Source: an uncultured Chitinophaga sp. (GTDB lineage: Bacteria; Bacteroidota; Bacteroidia; Cytophagales; Cyclobacteriaceae). From it: DNA of 64,000 nt. The stretch covers positions 186,001 through 250,000 of the forward strand of contig CABHOK010000018.1 in the NCBI GenBank assembly GCA_902168205.1, written 5' to 3'. Every line of letters starts with the position of its first letter. Position 1 is the first letter of the stretch. A program made the position numbers and the translations under genes. The notes beneath the pieces are model-generated. The model saw only the letters and a program-made list of their open reading frames with translations. It was not told the DNA's origin and did no database searches. Below are positions 9,639-18,049 of this stretch, piece by piece.

Positions 9639-9746
9639 ATGCAGCAAAAACTCTTTTTATCGGTTATTGCCGCGATCGGGTTTTTACCCCGTGGCGCCCC
9701 TGACGATGAAGTTCCGGATTTTGAAAAACCATTCCGGAAAAACTGA
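9639..9746 (+). CDS. Small possibly exported peptide, or remnant of a decayed gene
   Basis: Thirty-five codons. The first 16 residues (MQQKLFLSVIAAIGFL) look like a signal-peptide start, and the rest is Pro/Asp-rich (PRGAPDDEVPDFEKPFRKN). A TAnnTTTG element lies 23 bases upstream. The abrupt end after a signal-like start suggests the 5' end of a decayed exported-protein gene, perhaps one that sat before the glycosidase at 9893. The 146 bases after it (9747-9892) hold no other recognisable gene. No function can be assigned. Confidence 0.3.
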   Translation: MQQKLFLSVIAAIGFLPRGAPDDEVPDFEKPFRKN

Positions 9747-9892
9747 ATTACACATCTCTCTGGTTAGCCAAGCCTTCCTCGAAAGTTACCGACTAAATGT
9801 AAAGGCACCGTTGTGATCTGCTTTGTGAATCGTTATCAGCTGATGAACGCAGATTAGTAAATCAATGATAATCACAACTTAAACCTTTGAGA

Positions 9893-12208
9893 ATGAAAAA
9901 ATCAATACTTCACGAAGCAAGAATGTGCCTGATATGGGCTTTACTATTCTTTGCAACCAATGCCGCGCTTGCTCAAGCTGTTACAGTAACAGTTAATGCT
10001 ACCCAGAACAAGCGCTTGATTTCACCATCTATATATGGAAAAAATGATTTCTTCGACAAGACCACGCAGTTCTATAAAGATGCGGGGCTGCGTTTTGCAC
10101 GGATGAATGGAGGCAATAATGCAACCGGGTATAACTGGCGAAAGAAAATTACGGTTCACCCGGACTGGTATAACAATGTTTATACTTCGGATTGGGATGC
10201 ATCGGCACAAAAAGTTAACAACAACTTTTCGAACATGCAGGGCATGTTTGCCTTTCAATTACTAGGGAGAGTTGCATCCAATAAAAATAACAACTTTGAT
10301 GACTGGGCCTACAACCAGGCTGCGTATTGGGAAGGCGTGGGACAGAATTTAGCGGGCGGAGGAACACCCAACCCGGATGGCGGAACCAAAGCCAAAATAG
10401 AAGGGAACATTAATTTGTTTACGCAACCATGGCCGGCAGATTCTTCCGTGGCAATTCTTAATCACTGGTTTGGATCAAACGGTTTACGACTTGACAGAAA
10501 CAAGTTTGTATACTGGAATATGGATAACGAGGTAGATATATGGAATGGTACACATGACTATGCTATGCCTACATTAATATCCGCTTCCGAGTTTATGGAC
10601 CGATATATAGAACTGGCCAAGAAAGCAAAGGCACTATATCCGGGTATCAAGCTTTGCGGACCTGTTGCGACTTCTGAATGGCAATGGTATAATTGGTCTA
10701 ATGAAAGTATATATGTCAACGGAAGGTATTATTCCTGGATCGAGTATTTTATCAAACGACTTGGTGATGAGTATAAGGCAACCGGTGTCAAACTGGTAGA
10801 TGTAGTAGATATTCACAACTATCCGTTCTATAATAACAATGATGCAGCAGCGCTGCAGGGACATAGAATATATTACGATGAAACGTATGACTATCCGGGG
10901 TCTAACGGTATTAAAAAAATTACTGGCGGATGGGATGACACAATAACAAAACAATATATATTCAAGCGTATAGAGGGTTGGTTGGCTGAACATTTCGGAG
11001 CAAACCATGGCGTTACAATGGGGGTAAGTGAATGGGGTACCATGTCAAGTACCAACTCAAATCTTGAATCTGTTATTTATGCTTCGCACCTTGGTACGTT
11101 TGCAAATAATGGAGTCGAATTGTTTTCACCCTGGAACTGGTCTGTAGGTATGTGGGAAACACTGCACCTCTTTAGCAGGAATGCAAAGAAATATAGTGTA
11201 TCCAGTACATCCTCCCTTGAAAATACAGTATCGGCTTATTCATCAATAAATGAAAACTCCGATTCGCTGACTGTGATTGTAGTTAACCGCGATATGAATG
11301 CTTCGCGCAGTGTAACGGTTAACCTCAGCAACTTTAATGTTGCCAATGGTAATTACACAACCCTGCAACTCGCATCGCTGCCAGCTACAGAGACCTTTGT
11401 ATCGCACACGCAAAATGCATTGAAGTCAGGCACCGTATCAGTTAATTCAAATTCACTTGCCATCACGGTACCAGCACTTTCTACAACAGCAATTCTATTG
11501 GTGAAGGCTCCCGCGGTTACATACGTTTCATTAGTCAACCGAGCTACTAATTTACGCATCGATGGTATGTATAGATCTGACAACGGTTCTAATGCAGGAC
11601 AGTGGAGTAACAGTGGAAGCACAGCACAGCAATGGTCAATAGAAACTGTTGGAAGTTATGTGATGCTGAAAAACCGTGCAACCGGATTATACCTTGATGG
11701 TATATCCAGAACGACTAATGGTTCTGTGGTGGGGCAGTGGGCTTACAGCGGAAGTAACGCACAACAATGGACAAGAGAAACCGCAGGAAGTTATTTTAAA
11801 TTTAAGAACAGGGCTACCGGACTATATCTTGACGGAATGGGACGTACTAATAACGGTGCTGATCTGGGGCAATGGAGTCAAAGTACTCATGTAAATCAGC
11901 AGTGGTCAATTGTCTCGATTGGAAATGGAAGAGAAGGTGCTCCGGAGGAAAGTGTAAATACCACCGAGGAATTTGCTGTTAATGTATATCCTAATCCGTT
12001 CGCCAGAACTATAACACTTGATATAGTGGGGACAGATGAACATTTGGAAATTACAATACTGGATGCAACAGGTAAGGCGGTAGAAGCGACTACGCATGCC
12101 GGAGGTCCGGGTAAATTGTCATTAGGTGCTGCGCTGAGACCAGGTTTGTATATCATTCGGGTGAACGGTGTGAAAACATCACGATCCTTTAAAGTTTTGA
12201 AGGAGTAA
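9893..12208 (+). CDS. Secreted GH44-like glycoside hydrolase with ricin-type repeats and T9SS sorting domain
   Basis: A 771-residue exported enzyme. The start is ATG 9893, giving the signal peptide MKKSILHEAR...ALAQ; an in-frame TTG two codons earlier is less likely. The catalytic part (about 30-540) has features of family GH44 endoglucanases/xyloglucanases: ISPSIYGKND, RMNGGNNATGYNW and WNMDNEVDIWNGTH with the probable acid/base Glu213. SEWG places a probable nucleophile at Glu380. About residues 545-680 contain three similar repeats (NRATGLYLDG...GQW...QQW) of a ricin-type beta-trefoil, likely carbohydrate binding. The last ~75 residues (VNVYPNPF...GLYIIRV) are a type A T9SS sorting domain, so the enzyme should be secreted or surface-attached. 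The exact polysaccharide is unknown. Confidence 0.8.
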   Translation: MKKSILHEARMCLIWALLFFATNAALAQAVTVTVNATQNKRLISPSIYGKNDFFDKTTQFYKDAGLRFARMNGGNNATGYNWRKKITVHPDWYNNVYTSDWDASAQKVNNNFSNMQGMFAFQLLGRVASNKNNNFDDWAYNQAAYWEGVGQNLAGGGTPNPDGGTKAKIEGNINLFTQPWPADSSVAILNHWFGSNGLRLDRNKFVYWNMDNEVDIWNGTHDYAMPTLISASEFMDRYIELAKKAKALYPGIKLCGPVATSEWQWYNWSNESIYVNGRYYSWIEYFIKRLGDEYKATGVKLVDVVDIHNYPFYNNNDAAALQGHRIYYDETYDYPGSNGIKKITGGWDDTITKQYIFKRIEGWLAEHFGANHGVTMGVSEWGTMSSTNSNLESVIYASHLGTFANNGVELFSPWNWSVGMWETLHLFSRNAKKYSVSSTSSLENTVSAYSSINENSDSLTVIVVNRDMNASRSVTVNLSNFNVANGNYTTLQLASLPATETFVSHTQNALKSGTVSVNSNSLAITVPALSTTAILLVKAPAVTYVSLVNRATNLRIDGMYRSDNGSNAGQWSNSGSTAQQWSIETVGSYVMLKNRATGLYLDGISRTTNGSVVGQWAYSGSNAQQWTRETAGSYFKFKNRATGLYLDGMGRTNNGADLGQWSQSTHVNQQWSIVSIGNGREGAPEESVNTTEEFAVNVYPNPFARTITLDIVGTDEHLEITILDATGKAVEATTHAGGPGKLSLGAALRPGLYIIRVNGVKTSRSFKVLKE

Positions 12209-12230
12209 TTCTTCCTTGAGAATAAAAACG

Positions 12231-12272
12231 AAAGTCATCTTACGATGGAGCGAATCCATCGGAGATGACTTT
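12231..12272 (+). terminator. Long intrinsic terminator after the glycosidase gene
   Basis: The outer 10-bp stem AAAGTCATCT/AGATGACTTT and inner 7-bp stem CGATGGA/TCCATCG close on GCGAA, followed by TGATTTTTAT. It starts 22 bases after the stop. Confidence 0.85.
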
Positions 12273-12323
12273 TGATTTTTATAGCAGAAACAGGAATTCG
12301 TTTCCCGTTAAACCATACACTGA

Positions 12324-12347
12324 CCTGAAGCTATATATAGCTTCAGG
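12324..12347. repeat. Perfect 24-bp palindrome between convergent genes
   Basis: Arms CCTGAAGCTATA and TATAGCTTCAGG meet without a loop. It lies between the GH44-like gene (+) and the cystathionine beta-synthase gene (-). It could be a bidirectional transcript end or a protein-binding site. No T tract adjoins it. Confidence 0.6.
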
Positions 12348-12355
12348 ATTTGCAA

Positions 12356-12392
12356 CGAGCGGATAACGATTATAGAGATAACGACTAACTCG
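12356..12392 (-). repeat. Dispersed GTTATCCGTTA-type repeat overlapping a stop codon (copy 2)
   Basis: Read on the minus strand it contains CGTTATC and CGTTATCCGC inside CGAG/CTCG ends. It covers the last codons and stop of the convergent cystathionine beta-synthase gene, whose stop is at 12385-12387. Confidence 0.5.
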
Positions 12393-13755
12393 TCACCGCC
12401 TGCAAAACATCGTGCTGCGTAATGATATGCACCCGCTCCTGGTCATCGCGTACCAGCAGGGCTTTATTATCTTTATTGAGTAATGATGATAGTACATCCA
12501 GCGTACTGTCGGGAGCAACGAATAACATTGGCTTGTCCATTACATCACCTACTTGTTTGGATTGAAGCTGAGGATCCTGAATTATTTTTTCAAGAAGACT
12601 CGCTGAACTTACACTGCCTACAAAATGATTATTTTCTGTTACTGGTATCTGGTCAATGCCCTGCTTGTTCATTACCATGATTGCCTCGCTGATCTTCGAT
12701 GATTTATTTACCGTGATCAGGCTGTCTTTCCCATTGCGTGCTGAAATGATATCGCGTGCTGAACCAAAGCTGCGCGCTTCTGTAAAACCATGATCTTTCA
12801 TCCACTGATCGTTATATACTTTAGCGAGGTAACGCGTACCATGGTCCGGTAACAAAATTACCATCACGTCATCTTTCTTTAAATGCTCACGCGCATACTC
12901 AAGCGCACCGTGTAGCGCAGAGCCGCTTGACCATCCTACAAACAATCCTTCTTCGCGAGAAAGTCTTCGGGCAGCGATTGCGCCATCTTTATCCGTTACT
13001 TTAATAAAAGTATCGATCACATCGAAGTTTACGTTTTTCGGAAGTATATCTTCACCAAAGCCTTCGGTGAGGTACGGGTATATTTCATTCTCATCAAATA
13101 TACCGGTCTCCTTATACTTCTTGAAAACAGAGCCGTATGTATCTATACCTACAGTCACCAACTTCGGGTTCTGTTCTTTCAGATATTTAGCAGTACCGCA
13201 CATGGAACCTCCGGTACCCACCGTTGCAACGTAGTGCGTAATTTTACCTTCGGTCTGTTTCCAGATTTCAGGCCCGGTTGTTTCATAGTGGGCAGCCGCG
13301 TTGGATGGATTATCGTACTGATTCGGATAGATCGAGTTCGGAATCTCTTTATTCAATTTGCGCGCTACGGAATAGTATGAGCGTGGATCATCAGGCGCAA
13401 CGTTTGTCGGGCACACCACTACCTCTGCACCCACTGCTTTCAGAATATTTATTTTCTCCTGCGACTGTTTGTCGGCCATCGTAAAAATGCAGCGGTATCC
13501 TTTGGCAACGGCTGCCAGTGCAAGGCCCATACCCGTATTACCGGATGTACCTTCAATGATGGTGCCGCCTGGTTTCAGTATACCAGCTTTCTCGGCATCT
13601 TCCACCATTTTGATGGCCATGCGATCTTTGGTCGAGTTGCCAGGGTTGAAGTATTCAACCTTTGCCAGAACAGTACCGGCAATGCCCTTTGTAACTTTAT
13701 TAAGTCTCACCATTGGGGTGTTTCCAATGGTTTCTATAATGGAATTGTAAATCAT
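12385..13755 (-). CDS. Cystathionine beta-synthase / cysteine synthase with CBS domains
   Basis: A 456-residue PLP enzyme of fold type II that makes cystathionine or cysteine from serine-type substrates. The start is ATG at 13755 (MIYNSIIETIGNTPMVRL), matching family N-termini; a longer frame up to 13899 would cross the promoter. The PLP lysine lies in NPGNSTKDRM, the phosphate/substrate loop in EGTSGNTGMG and the Ser/Gly loop in GTGGSMCGTA. Residues about 335-456 form two CBS domains (KISEAIMVMNKQGIDQIPV...), which in relatives bind adenosyl ligands. Sequence alone does not decide between the cystathionine and cysteine reactions. It forms its own transcription unit. Confidence 0.9.
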   Translation of the reverse strand: MIYNSIIETIGNTPMVRLNKVTKGIAGTVLAKVEYFNPGNSTKDRMAIKMVEDAEKAGILKPGGTIIEGTSGNTGMGLALAAVAKGYRCIFTMADKQSQEKINILKAVGAEVVVCPTNVAPDDPRSYYSVARKLNKEIPNSIYPNQYDNPSNAAAHYETTGPEIWKQTEGKITHYVATVGTGGSMCGTAKYLKEQNPKLVTVGIDTYGSVFKKYKETGIFDENEIYPYLTEGFGEDILPKNVNFDVIDTFIKVTDKDGAIAARRLSREEGLFVGWSSGSALHGALEYAREHLKKDDVMVILLPDHGTRYLAKVYNDQWMKDHGFTEARSFGSARDIISARNGKDSLITVNKSSKISEAIMVMNKQGIDQIPVTENNHFVGSVSSASLLEKIIQDPQLQSKQVGDVMDKPMLFVAPDSTLDVLSSLLNKDNKALLVRDDQERVHIITQHDVLQAVTS

Positions 13756-13778
13756 CAGCAGTAATCTTTTTAAGACTT

Positions 13779-13786
13779 CAAAAGTA
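13779..13786 (-). promoter_or_regulatory. -7 element for the cystathionine beta-synthase gene
   Basis: TACTTTTG on the minus strand, 23 bases before the ATG at 13755, matches TAnnTTTG. Confidence 0.55.
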
Positions 13787-14101
13787 CAAAAAAATCGGGA
13801 GCTCCGCGCTTCTTCAGTGCCTTCAAAACAGGTCATATTTAAATTTACGGCCTTTGTGGCTTTGTTTTTCCTTTCATACAAATGAACTTTAAAATGCATA
13901 GTATATTTAATACAACTATACCCCTACTGGCCGCGCTATATATTGGCGACTATTTATATTTTTCCCGGGATAAAATATATTCTCTTCATCTGCTTGATCA
14001 CACTAAATTCCAACTATATTCGTTTTACTTAAGCTTGCTCTCCCTCGAAGAGAGTCATTTATAGTTTGTTTGTTGGCAATTTTAAAACGATATGTTAAGG
14101 G
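13787..14101. other. Divergent intergenic region upstream of the RiPP transporter
   Basis: It lies between the minus-strand cystathionine beta-synthase gene and the plus-strand ABC transporter. A 60-codon frame at 13882-14064 (MNFKMHSIFNTTIPLLAALY...) has a hydrophobic start but no recognisable family. A TATAGTTTG-like element at about 14060 may drive the transporter. Confidence 0.35.
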
Positions 14102-16315
14102 GTGTTAGGTACATTTAGATTTTTTAGACAGTATGATCAGATGGATTGTGGCCCCACCTGCCTCCGTATGATCGCCAAACATTATGGTAGAAACTACTCG
14201 TTACAATTCTTGCGAGCCAGAGCTTTTTTAGGCCGCGAGGGTGTTTCCCTATTGGGGATTAGTAGTGCTGCCGAAGAGATTGGATTCCGAACGTTGGGTA
14301 TAAAGCTACCGTTTGAGAAATTTATAAATGAAGCTCCTGTACCCAATATCGTCCACTGGAATCAAAATCACTTTGTCGTTGTGTATAAGATCAAAGGTAA
14401 AAACGTATTTGTTGCAGATCCTGCCAACGGCCTACTGAAATATACCCAGGAAGAATTTAGAAAGTCGTGGGCGTTAAGTGTTGAAAATGGAAATCACATT
14501 GGAGTAGCTCTGTTACTCGAGCCTTCTCCCGCATTTTACGAGCTAGATGCCGAAGAGGACACTCCTCAAAAAAAAGGCCTTTCGAAGTTATTGACTTACC
14601 TTCGGAACTACCGGAAATTTATAGTTCAGTTATTGTTAGGGTTGATTCTGGGGAGCATTATTCAGCTTATCCTTCCTTTCCTTACGCAATCGATAGTGGA
14701 TGTCGGTATCAATACACAGAATATAAATTTTATTTACCTGATCCTGGCGGGGCAGTTGATGCTATTCTTTAGTCGCACCGCAGTGGATTTTCTAAGGCGA
14801 TGGATACTGATGCATCTCAGTACCCGTATTAATATTTCGCTTATTTCAGATTTTCTGATGAAAATGATGAAGCTGCCTATATCTTTCTTTGATAGCAAGA
14901 TGGTAGGCGATCTACTTCAACGCATTGATGATCACTCCCGTGTTGAGCAGTTTCTGAGTTCTTCGTCCCTCAATATACTGTTTTCAGCTTTCAATCTCTT
15001 GATTTTCGGAACGGTACTGGCTTTTTACAATGTTCCTGTATTCTTTACTTTTTTTGGCTTCAGCACTATATATATAGTATATGTATTACTTTTTTTAAAG
15101 AAACGGGCGGCAATTGATTATAAACGCTTTGCTCAATTATCGAACAATCAAAATAGCTTGATCCAGTTGATACACGGTATGCAGGAAATCAAACTCAATA
15201 ACTGTGAAACGCAGAAGCGATGGGAATGGGAACGAATACAGGCTAAAATATTCCGGCTAAATGTTGATAGTGTAAAATTACTGCAGTACCAGGATGCGGG
15301 GAGTCTTTTTATAAATGAGCTTAAAAATATTCTTATTACGTTCATGACAGCGCTTGCTGTGATTGAGGGAAATATGACGCTTGGAATGATGCTGGCTGTG
15401 CAGTATATCATCGGGCAACTTAATTCTCCTATTAACGAATTCGTCAATTTCATGCGGCATTTACAAGACGCTCGTATTAGTCTTGATCGCATCGGCGAGA
15501 TCCACACCATGGAAAATGAAGAGGATGCTGTTGGTTCTGAGGACGCCATGCTGCAAACCAATTTATTGCCTCAATCGAAAACAATCATTCTAAATCAGGT
15601 TTCTTTTCAGTACGATGGTCCTCATTCTCCACGAATACTGGAAAGTATCGATCTTATTATACCCGAAGGAAAAGTAACCGCGATTGTAGGCACAAGCGGG
15701 AGTGGTAAAACAACATTGATGAAACTGCTATTGAAGTTTTACAATCCTGTGTCGGGAAGTATATCTTCCGGAGGTTCCAATTTGCAATATATATCTGCTG
15801 CCGCCTGGCGAAGGCAGTGCGGAGTGGTGATGCAGGATGGATACATTTTTTCCGATACGATAGCCCGAAATATAGGATTGTCGGATGAGACTATAGATCA
15901 CGCGAAGTTATTACATGCGGTGAAGGTCGCAAATATCCAGGATTTTATAGAGTCGCTTCCTCTGGGATACAACACGAAGATCGGCAGTAACGGTATTGGG
16001 CTAAGTCAAGGACAAAAGCAACGATTGTTGATTGCGCGTGCCGTATATAAGAATCCTGATTTTATTGTACTGGATGAAGCTACATCTGCGCTGGATGCCA
16101 ATAATGAAAAAATCATTATGGAGAATTTGAACGAATTCTTTAAAGGCAGAACAGTGGTTGTAATCGCACATCGCTTAAGTACTGTAAAAAATGCTGATCA
16201 GATCGTTGTCCTGGAAAAAGGACGAATTGTCGAGGGAGGAACGCACGAGGACTTAACGAAGACAAGAGGAATATATTTCAACCTCGTGAAAAATCAATTG
16301 GAGTTAGGCAATTAA
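14102..16315 (+). CDS. Peptidase-containing ABC transporter (C39 protease, bacteriocin/RiPP exporter)
   Basis: A 737-residue exporter that removes a double-glycine leader and pumps the peptide out. The N-terminal C39 domain has the catalytic Cys16 in MDCGPTCLRMIAKHYG, then HFVVV (His) and VADPANG (Asp). Transmembrane segments span about 170-440. The nucleotide-binding domain has Walker A TSGSGKTT near residue 530, signature LSQGQKQR, Walker B FIVLDEATSALD and H-loop AHRLS. The start must be GTG 14102: an in-frame stop lies at 14096-14098 and FFRQYDQMDCGPTC is needed for the fold. The precursor with a matching GG leader lies 0.5 kb downstream, and the HlyD partner is at 20124. Confidence 0.93.
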   Translation: MLGTFRFFRQYDQMDCGPTCLRMIAKHYGRNYSLQFLRARAFLGREGVSLLGISSAAEEIGFRTLGIKLPFEKFINEAPVPNIVHWNQNHFVVVYKIKGKNVFVADPANGLLKYTQEEFRKSWALSVENGNHIGVALLLEPSPAFYELDAEEDTPQKKGLSKLLTYLRNYRKFIVQLLLGLILGSIIQLILPFLTQSIVDVGINTQNINFIYLILAGQLMLFFSRTAVDFLRRWILMHLSTRINISLISDFLMKMMKLPISFFDSKMVGDLLQRIDDHSRVEQFLSSSSLNILFSAFNLLIFGTVLAFYNVPVFFTFFGFSTIYIVYVLLFLKKRAAIDYKRFAQLSNNQNSLIQLIHGMQEIKLNNCETQKRWEWERIQAKIFRLNVDSVKLLQYQDAGSLFINELKNILITFMTALAVIEGNMTLGMMLAVQYIIGQLNSPINEFVNFMRHLQDARISLDRIGEIHTMENEEDAVGSEDAMLQTNLLPQSKTIILNQVSFQYDGPHSPRILESIDLIIPEGKVTAIVGTSGSGKTTLMKLLLKFYNPVSGSISSGGSNLQYISAAAWRRQCGVVMQDGYIFSDTIARNIGLSDETIDHAKLLHAVKVANIQDFIESLPLGYNTKIGSNGIGLSQGQKQRLLIARAVYKNPDFIVLDEATSALDANNEKIIMENLNEFFKGRTVVVIAHRLSTVKNADQIVVLEKGRIVEGGTHEDLTKTRGIYFNLVKNQLELGN

Positions 16316-16328
16316 TATATCGTTCATT

Positions 16329-16640
16329 ATGAGTTTGCTAAAATATATACAGCGGCTAAAACGCATTGATGACCTCGTTAGCAGAAAGGCTACGGGTAAT
16401 GCTGTGGAATTTGCCGCCAGGCTCGGTATTTCCAGGAGTCAATTACTGCAGGACATCAGAGAGTTGAGAGAGCTAGGTGCTGAAATTGAGTATTGCTCTA
16501 TACAGCGATCATACTATTATAAACAGGGCTACGGTATGGTCATCAGCTTTCCCAACGAAGGAAGTCGGATAAAAGGCGGAAAAAAAATAGCAAGTTTTTT
16601 GTCAGTCCAGCATGACTGGATCAACAATTTTTATTTTTAA
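16329..16640 (+). CDS. Small winged-helix/HTH protein of the RiPP cluster
   Basis: A 103-residue protein whose residues about 5-70 form a DeoR/WYL-type HTH (TGNAVEFAARLGISRSQLLQDIRELRELG), followed by YYYKQGYG. It starts 13 bases after the transporter and precedes the precursor gene, so it is probably co-transcribed. It could regulate the cluster, but it lacks a ligand-binding domain. Small HTH proteins of this kind occur in Bacteroidota peptide clusters; the exact role here is inferred. Confidence 0.75.
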   Translation: MSLLKYIQRLKRIDDLVSRKATGNAVEFAARLGISRSQLLQDIRELRELGAEIEYCSIQRSYYYKQGYGMVISFPNEGSRIKGGKKIASFLSVQHDWINNFYF

Positions 16641-16798
16641 CTGCCGGGTAAAAAACAACCTTGGGTTAGTATAGCAACCGTTGAGATACAAAAGAGTATA
16701 TATATATATAACGCTCTGCGTGAAAAAAAAATACTGCAGTATAGGCGGATTCTGAAAAGCCTTAATAGAGTAGGAACCCAAACAATAATTTTTGATTT

Positions 16799-16948
16799 AT
16801 GAAATTCGAAAGTATTAAGAACGAGAAATTTGAGATGCTAACATCAGAAGAACTTAACCAGATTAAAGGCGGTACAGCTCCTTCGGTTGTTCTGACGTAT
16901 GATGACGTTAAAAATGACGAAGAAGAAAAAGATCGTTACGCTGATTAA
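16799..16948 (+). CDS. Grasp-with-spasm RiPP precursor peptide with GG leader
   Basis: A 49-residue gene. The leader (MKFESIKNEKFEMLTSEELN...KGG) ends in a double glycine at residues 24-25 after LTSEELNQIK, the pattern recognised by C39 proteases and by Bacteroidota natural-product leaders. The 24-residue core begins TAPSVVLTYDD and ends DEEEKDRYAD. It has two Thr and one Ser as possible hydroxyl partners and nine acidic residues (Asp and Glu), which suits omega-ester or amide crosslinks made by an ATP-grasp ligase. It has no Cys. It sits between the transporter/HTH genes and the ATP-grasp gene. The upstream 158 bases hold (TA)7 at 16697-16710 and a 12-bp palindrome at 16731-16742. The class is well supported; the modification sites are inferred. 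Confidence 0.85.
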   Translation: MKFESIKNEKFEMLTSEELNQIKGGTAPSVVLTYDDVKNDEEEKDRYAD

Positions 16949-16969
16949 GCGATGATCTGAATCATGAAG

Positions 16970-17018
16970 GCTGACTTAAAAGCTTCTCTCTACGGGAAGC
17001 TTTTTTGTCAGCTTTTTT
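16970..17018 (+). terminator. Terminator/attenuator between RiPP precursor and ATP-grasp gene
   Basis: Nested stems GCTGAC/GTCAGC (16970-16975 with 17007-17012) and AAAAGCTTC/GAAGCTTTT are followed by six T (17013-17018). It begins 21 bases after the precursor stop and ends 23 bases before the ATP-grasp ATG. Such a site would let many precursor transcripts stop while some read through into the enzymes. Confidence 0.85.
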
Positions 17019-17041
17019 ATAATAATTCTTTGTTGAGTGAA

Positions 17042-18049
17042 ATGATTTTAATCTTTAGTAAGAGTAAAGCGGAGATCACGACAGAACAAGTTATAGACTG
17101 GATTCAATTTTATGATCAGTCATGGAAAAGAATCAATGGGAGTGATCTTGAGAATTTTGATCTATATATTTCGCTGGATGAGAGTTCAGATAAGATTCGT
17201 ATTGGCGATTACCTGTTGAATGCCGATGATGTTAACGTTGTTTGGTTCCGGCGGTGGCAGGATAATATTCCTTATAAAGAGTTGGTGGCTTTTGACGACA
17301 CTATATCTTACGAGGTAAAGTCTCATTATAAGTTGGAACGCAAAAAATTAAGTCAGTTGTTGTTTGACACATTTAGCGATATACACTGGCTTTCGTTTCC
17401 GGATGATGATTTTAATAAATTCAAAGCACTGAGAGTAGCAAAAAAGGTAGGGCTTTCCATACCGGCTACCTATATTGTCAACAATATAAAAGACCTCAAG
17501 TCTGTCGTTAACAGCGAGGATAAAATTATAACAAAGTGCATTAGCGAATCGCCGGCCTATTTTTCAAAGAAGCACTCGTATATGATGTACACACGGGAGT
17601 TTATCTATGAAGAGGTGGAAATTGAAGGTGATAGGTTTTTCCCTACGCTATTTCAAACGAAGATAGAGAAGGAATATGAGCTTCGTATCTTTTATCTTGA
17701 TGGAGTTTGCTATAGTATGGCTATTTTCTCGCAGCGAGACGACAGGACCCGGGACGATTTTCGGAATTACAATTTTTCAAAACCGAATAGAAATGTTCCG
17801 TATAAATTACCGGCTTCTATAGAAGAGAAAATTGTTCTACTGATGCAGCGGCTGGAAATGGATACGGGGTCAATAGACATGGTTAAAAGTATAGATGGCG
17901 AGTATATATTTTTGGAAGTGAATCCTGTAGGGCAATTCGGAATGACATCAGAGCCTTGTAATTATTATCTTGAGAAAAAAGTAGCGGAGTATCTGGTTGA
18001 TAAAAATGTAGATCATGGAAGAAAATCTGAGAGATCTGTTTCCCGATGA
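17042..18049 (+). CDS. gwsG: Grasp-with-spasm system ATP-grasp peptide maturase
   Basis: A 335-residue ATP-grasp ligase expected to activate Asp/Glu side chains of the precursor core and join them to Thr/Ser or Lys. The start is ATG 17042 (MILIFSKSKAEITTEQVIDW); a frame from 16964 would begin inside the terminator hairpin. Visible family marks are VVWFRRW (about 83-90), the central ATP-binding region (SIPATYIVNN...KIITKCI), YELRIFYLDG and the metal-binding EVNPVGQFGM near the C-terminus. It is followed by an overlapping small ORF and the SPASM gene. The grasp-with-spasm assignment rests on the neighbouring SPASM gene and GG precursor. The crosslink chemistry is inferred from characterised graspetide ligases. 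Confidence 0.88.
   Translation: MILIFSKSKAEITTEQVIDWIQFYDQSWKRINGSDLENFDLYISLDESSDKIRIGDYLLNADDVNVVWFRRWQDNIPYKELVAFDDTISYEVKSHYKLERKKLSQLLFDTFSDIHWLSFPDDDFNKFKALRVAKKVGLSIPATYIVNNIKDLKSVVNSEDKIITKCISESPAYFSKKHSYMMYTREFIYEEVEIEGDRFFPTLFQTKIEKEYELRIFYLDGVCYSMAIFSQRDDRTRDDFRNYNFSKPNRNVPYKLPASIEEKIVLLMQRLEMDTGSIDMVKSIDGEYIFLEVNPVGQFGMTSEPCNYYLEKKVAEYLVDKNVDHGRKSERSVSR

Noticed and set aside
13882-14064. 60-codon frame with hydrophobic start between the cystathionine beta-synthase and RiPP transporter genes
   Set aside because: There is no family, no good promoter and low-complexity AT-rich content; kept only as a note in the intergenic entry.
16697-16710. (TA)7 run upstream of the RiPP precursor as a phase-variation tract
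   Set aside because: TA-rich runs are common across the window and there is no promoter spacing that it would clearly tune.
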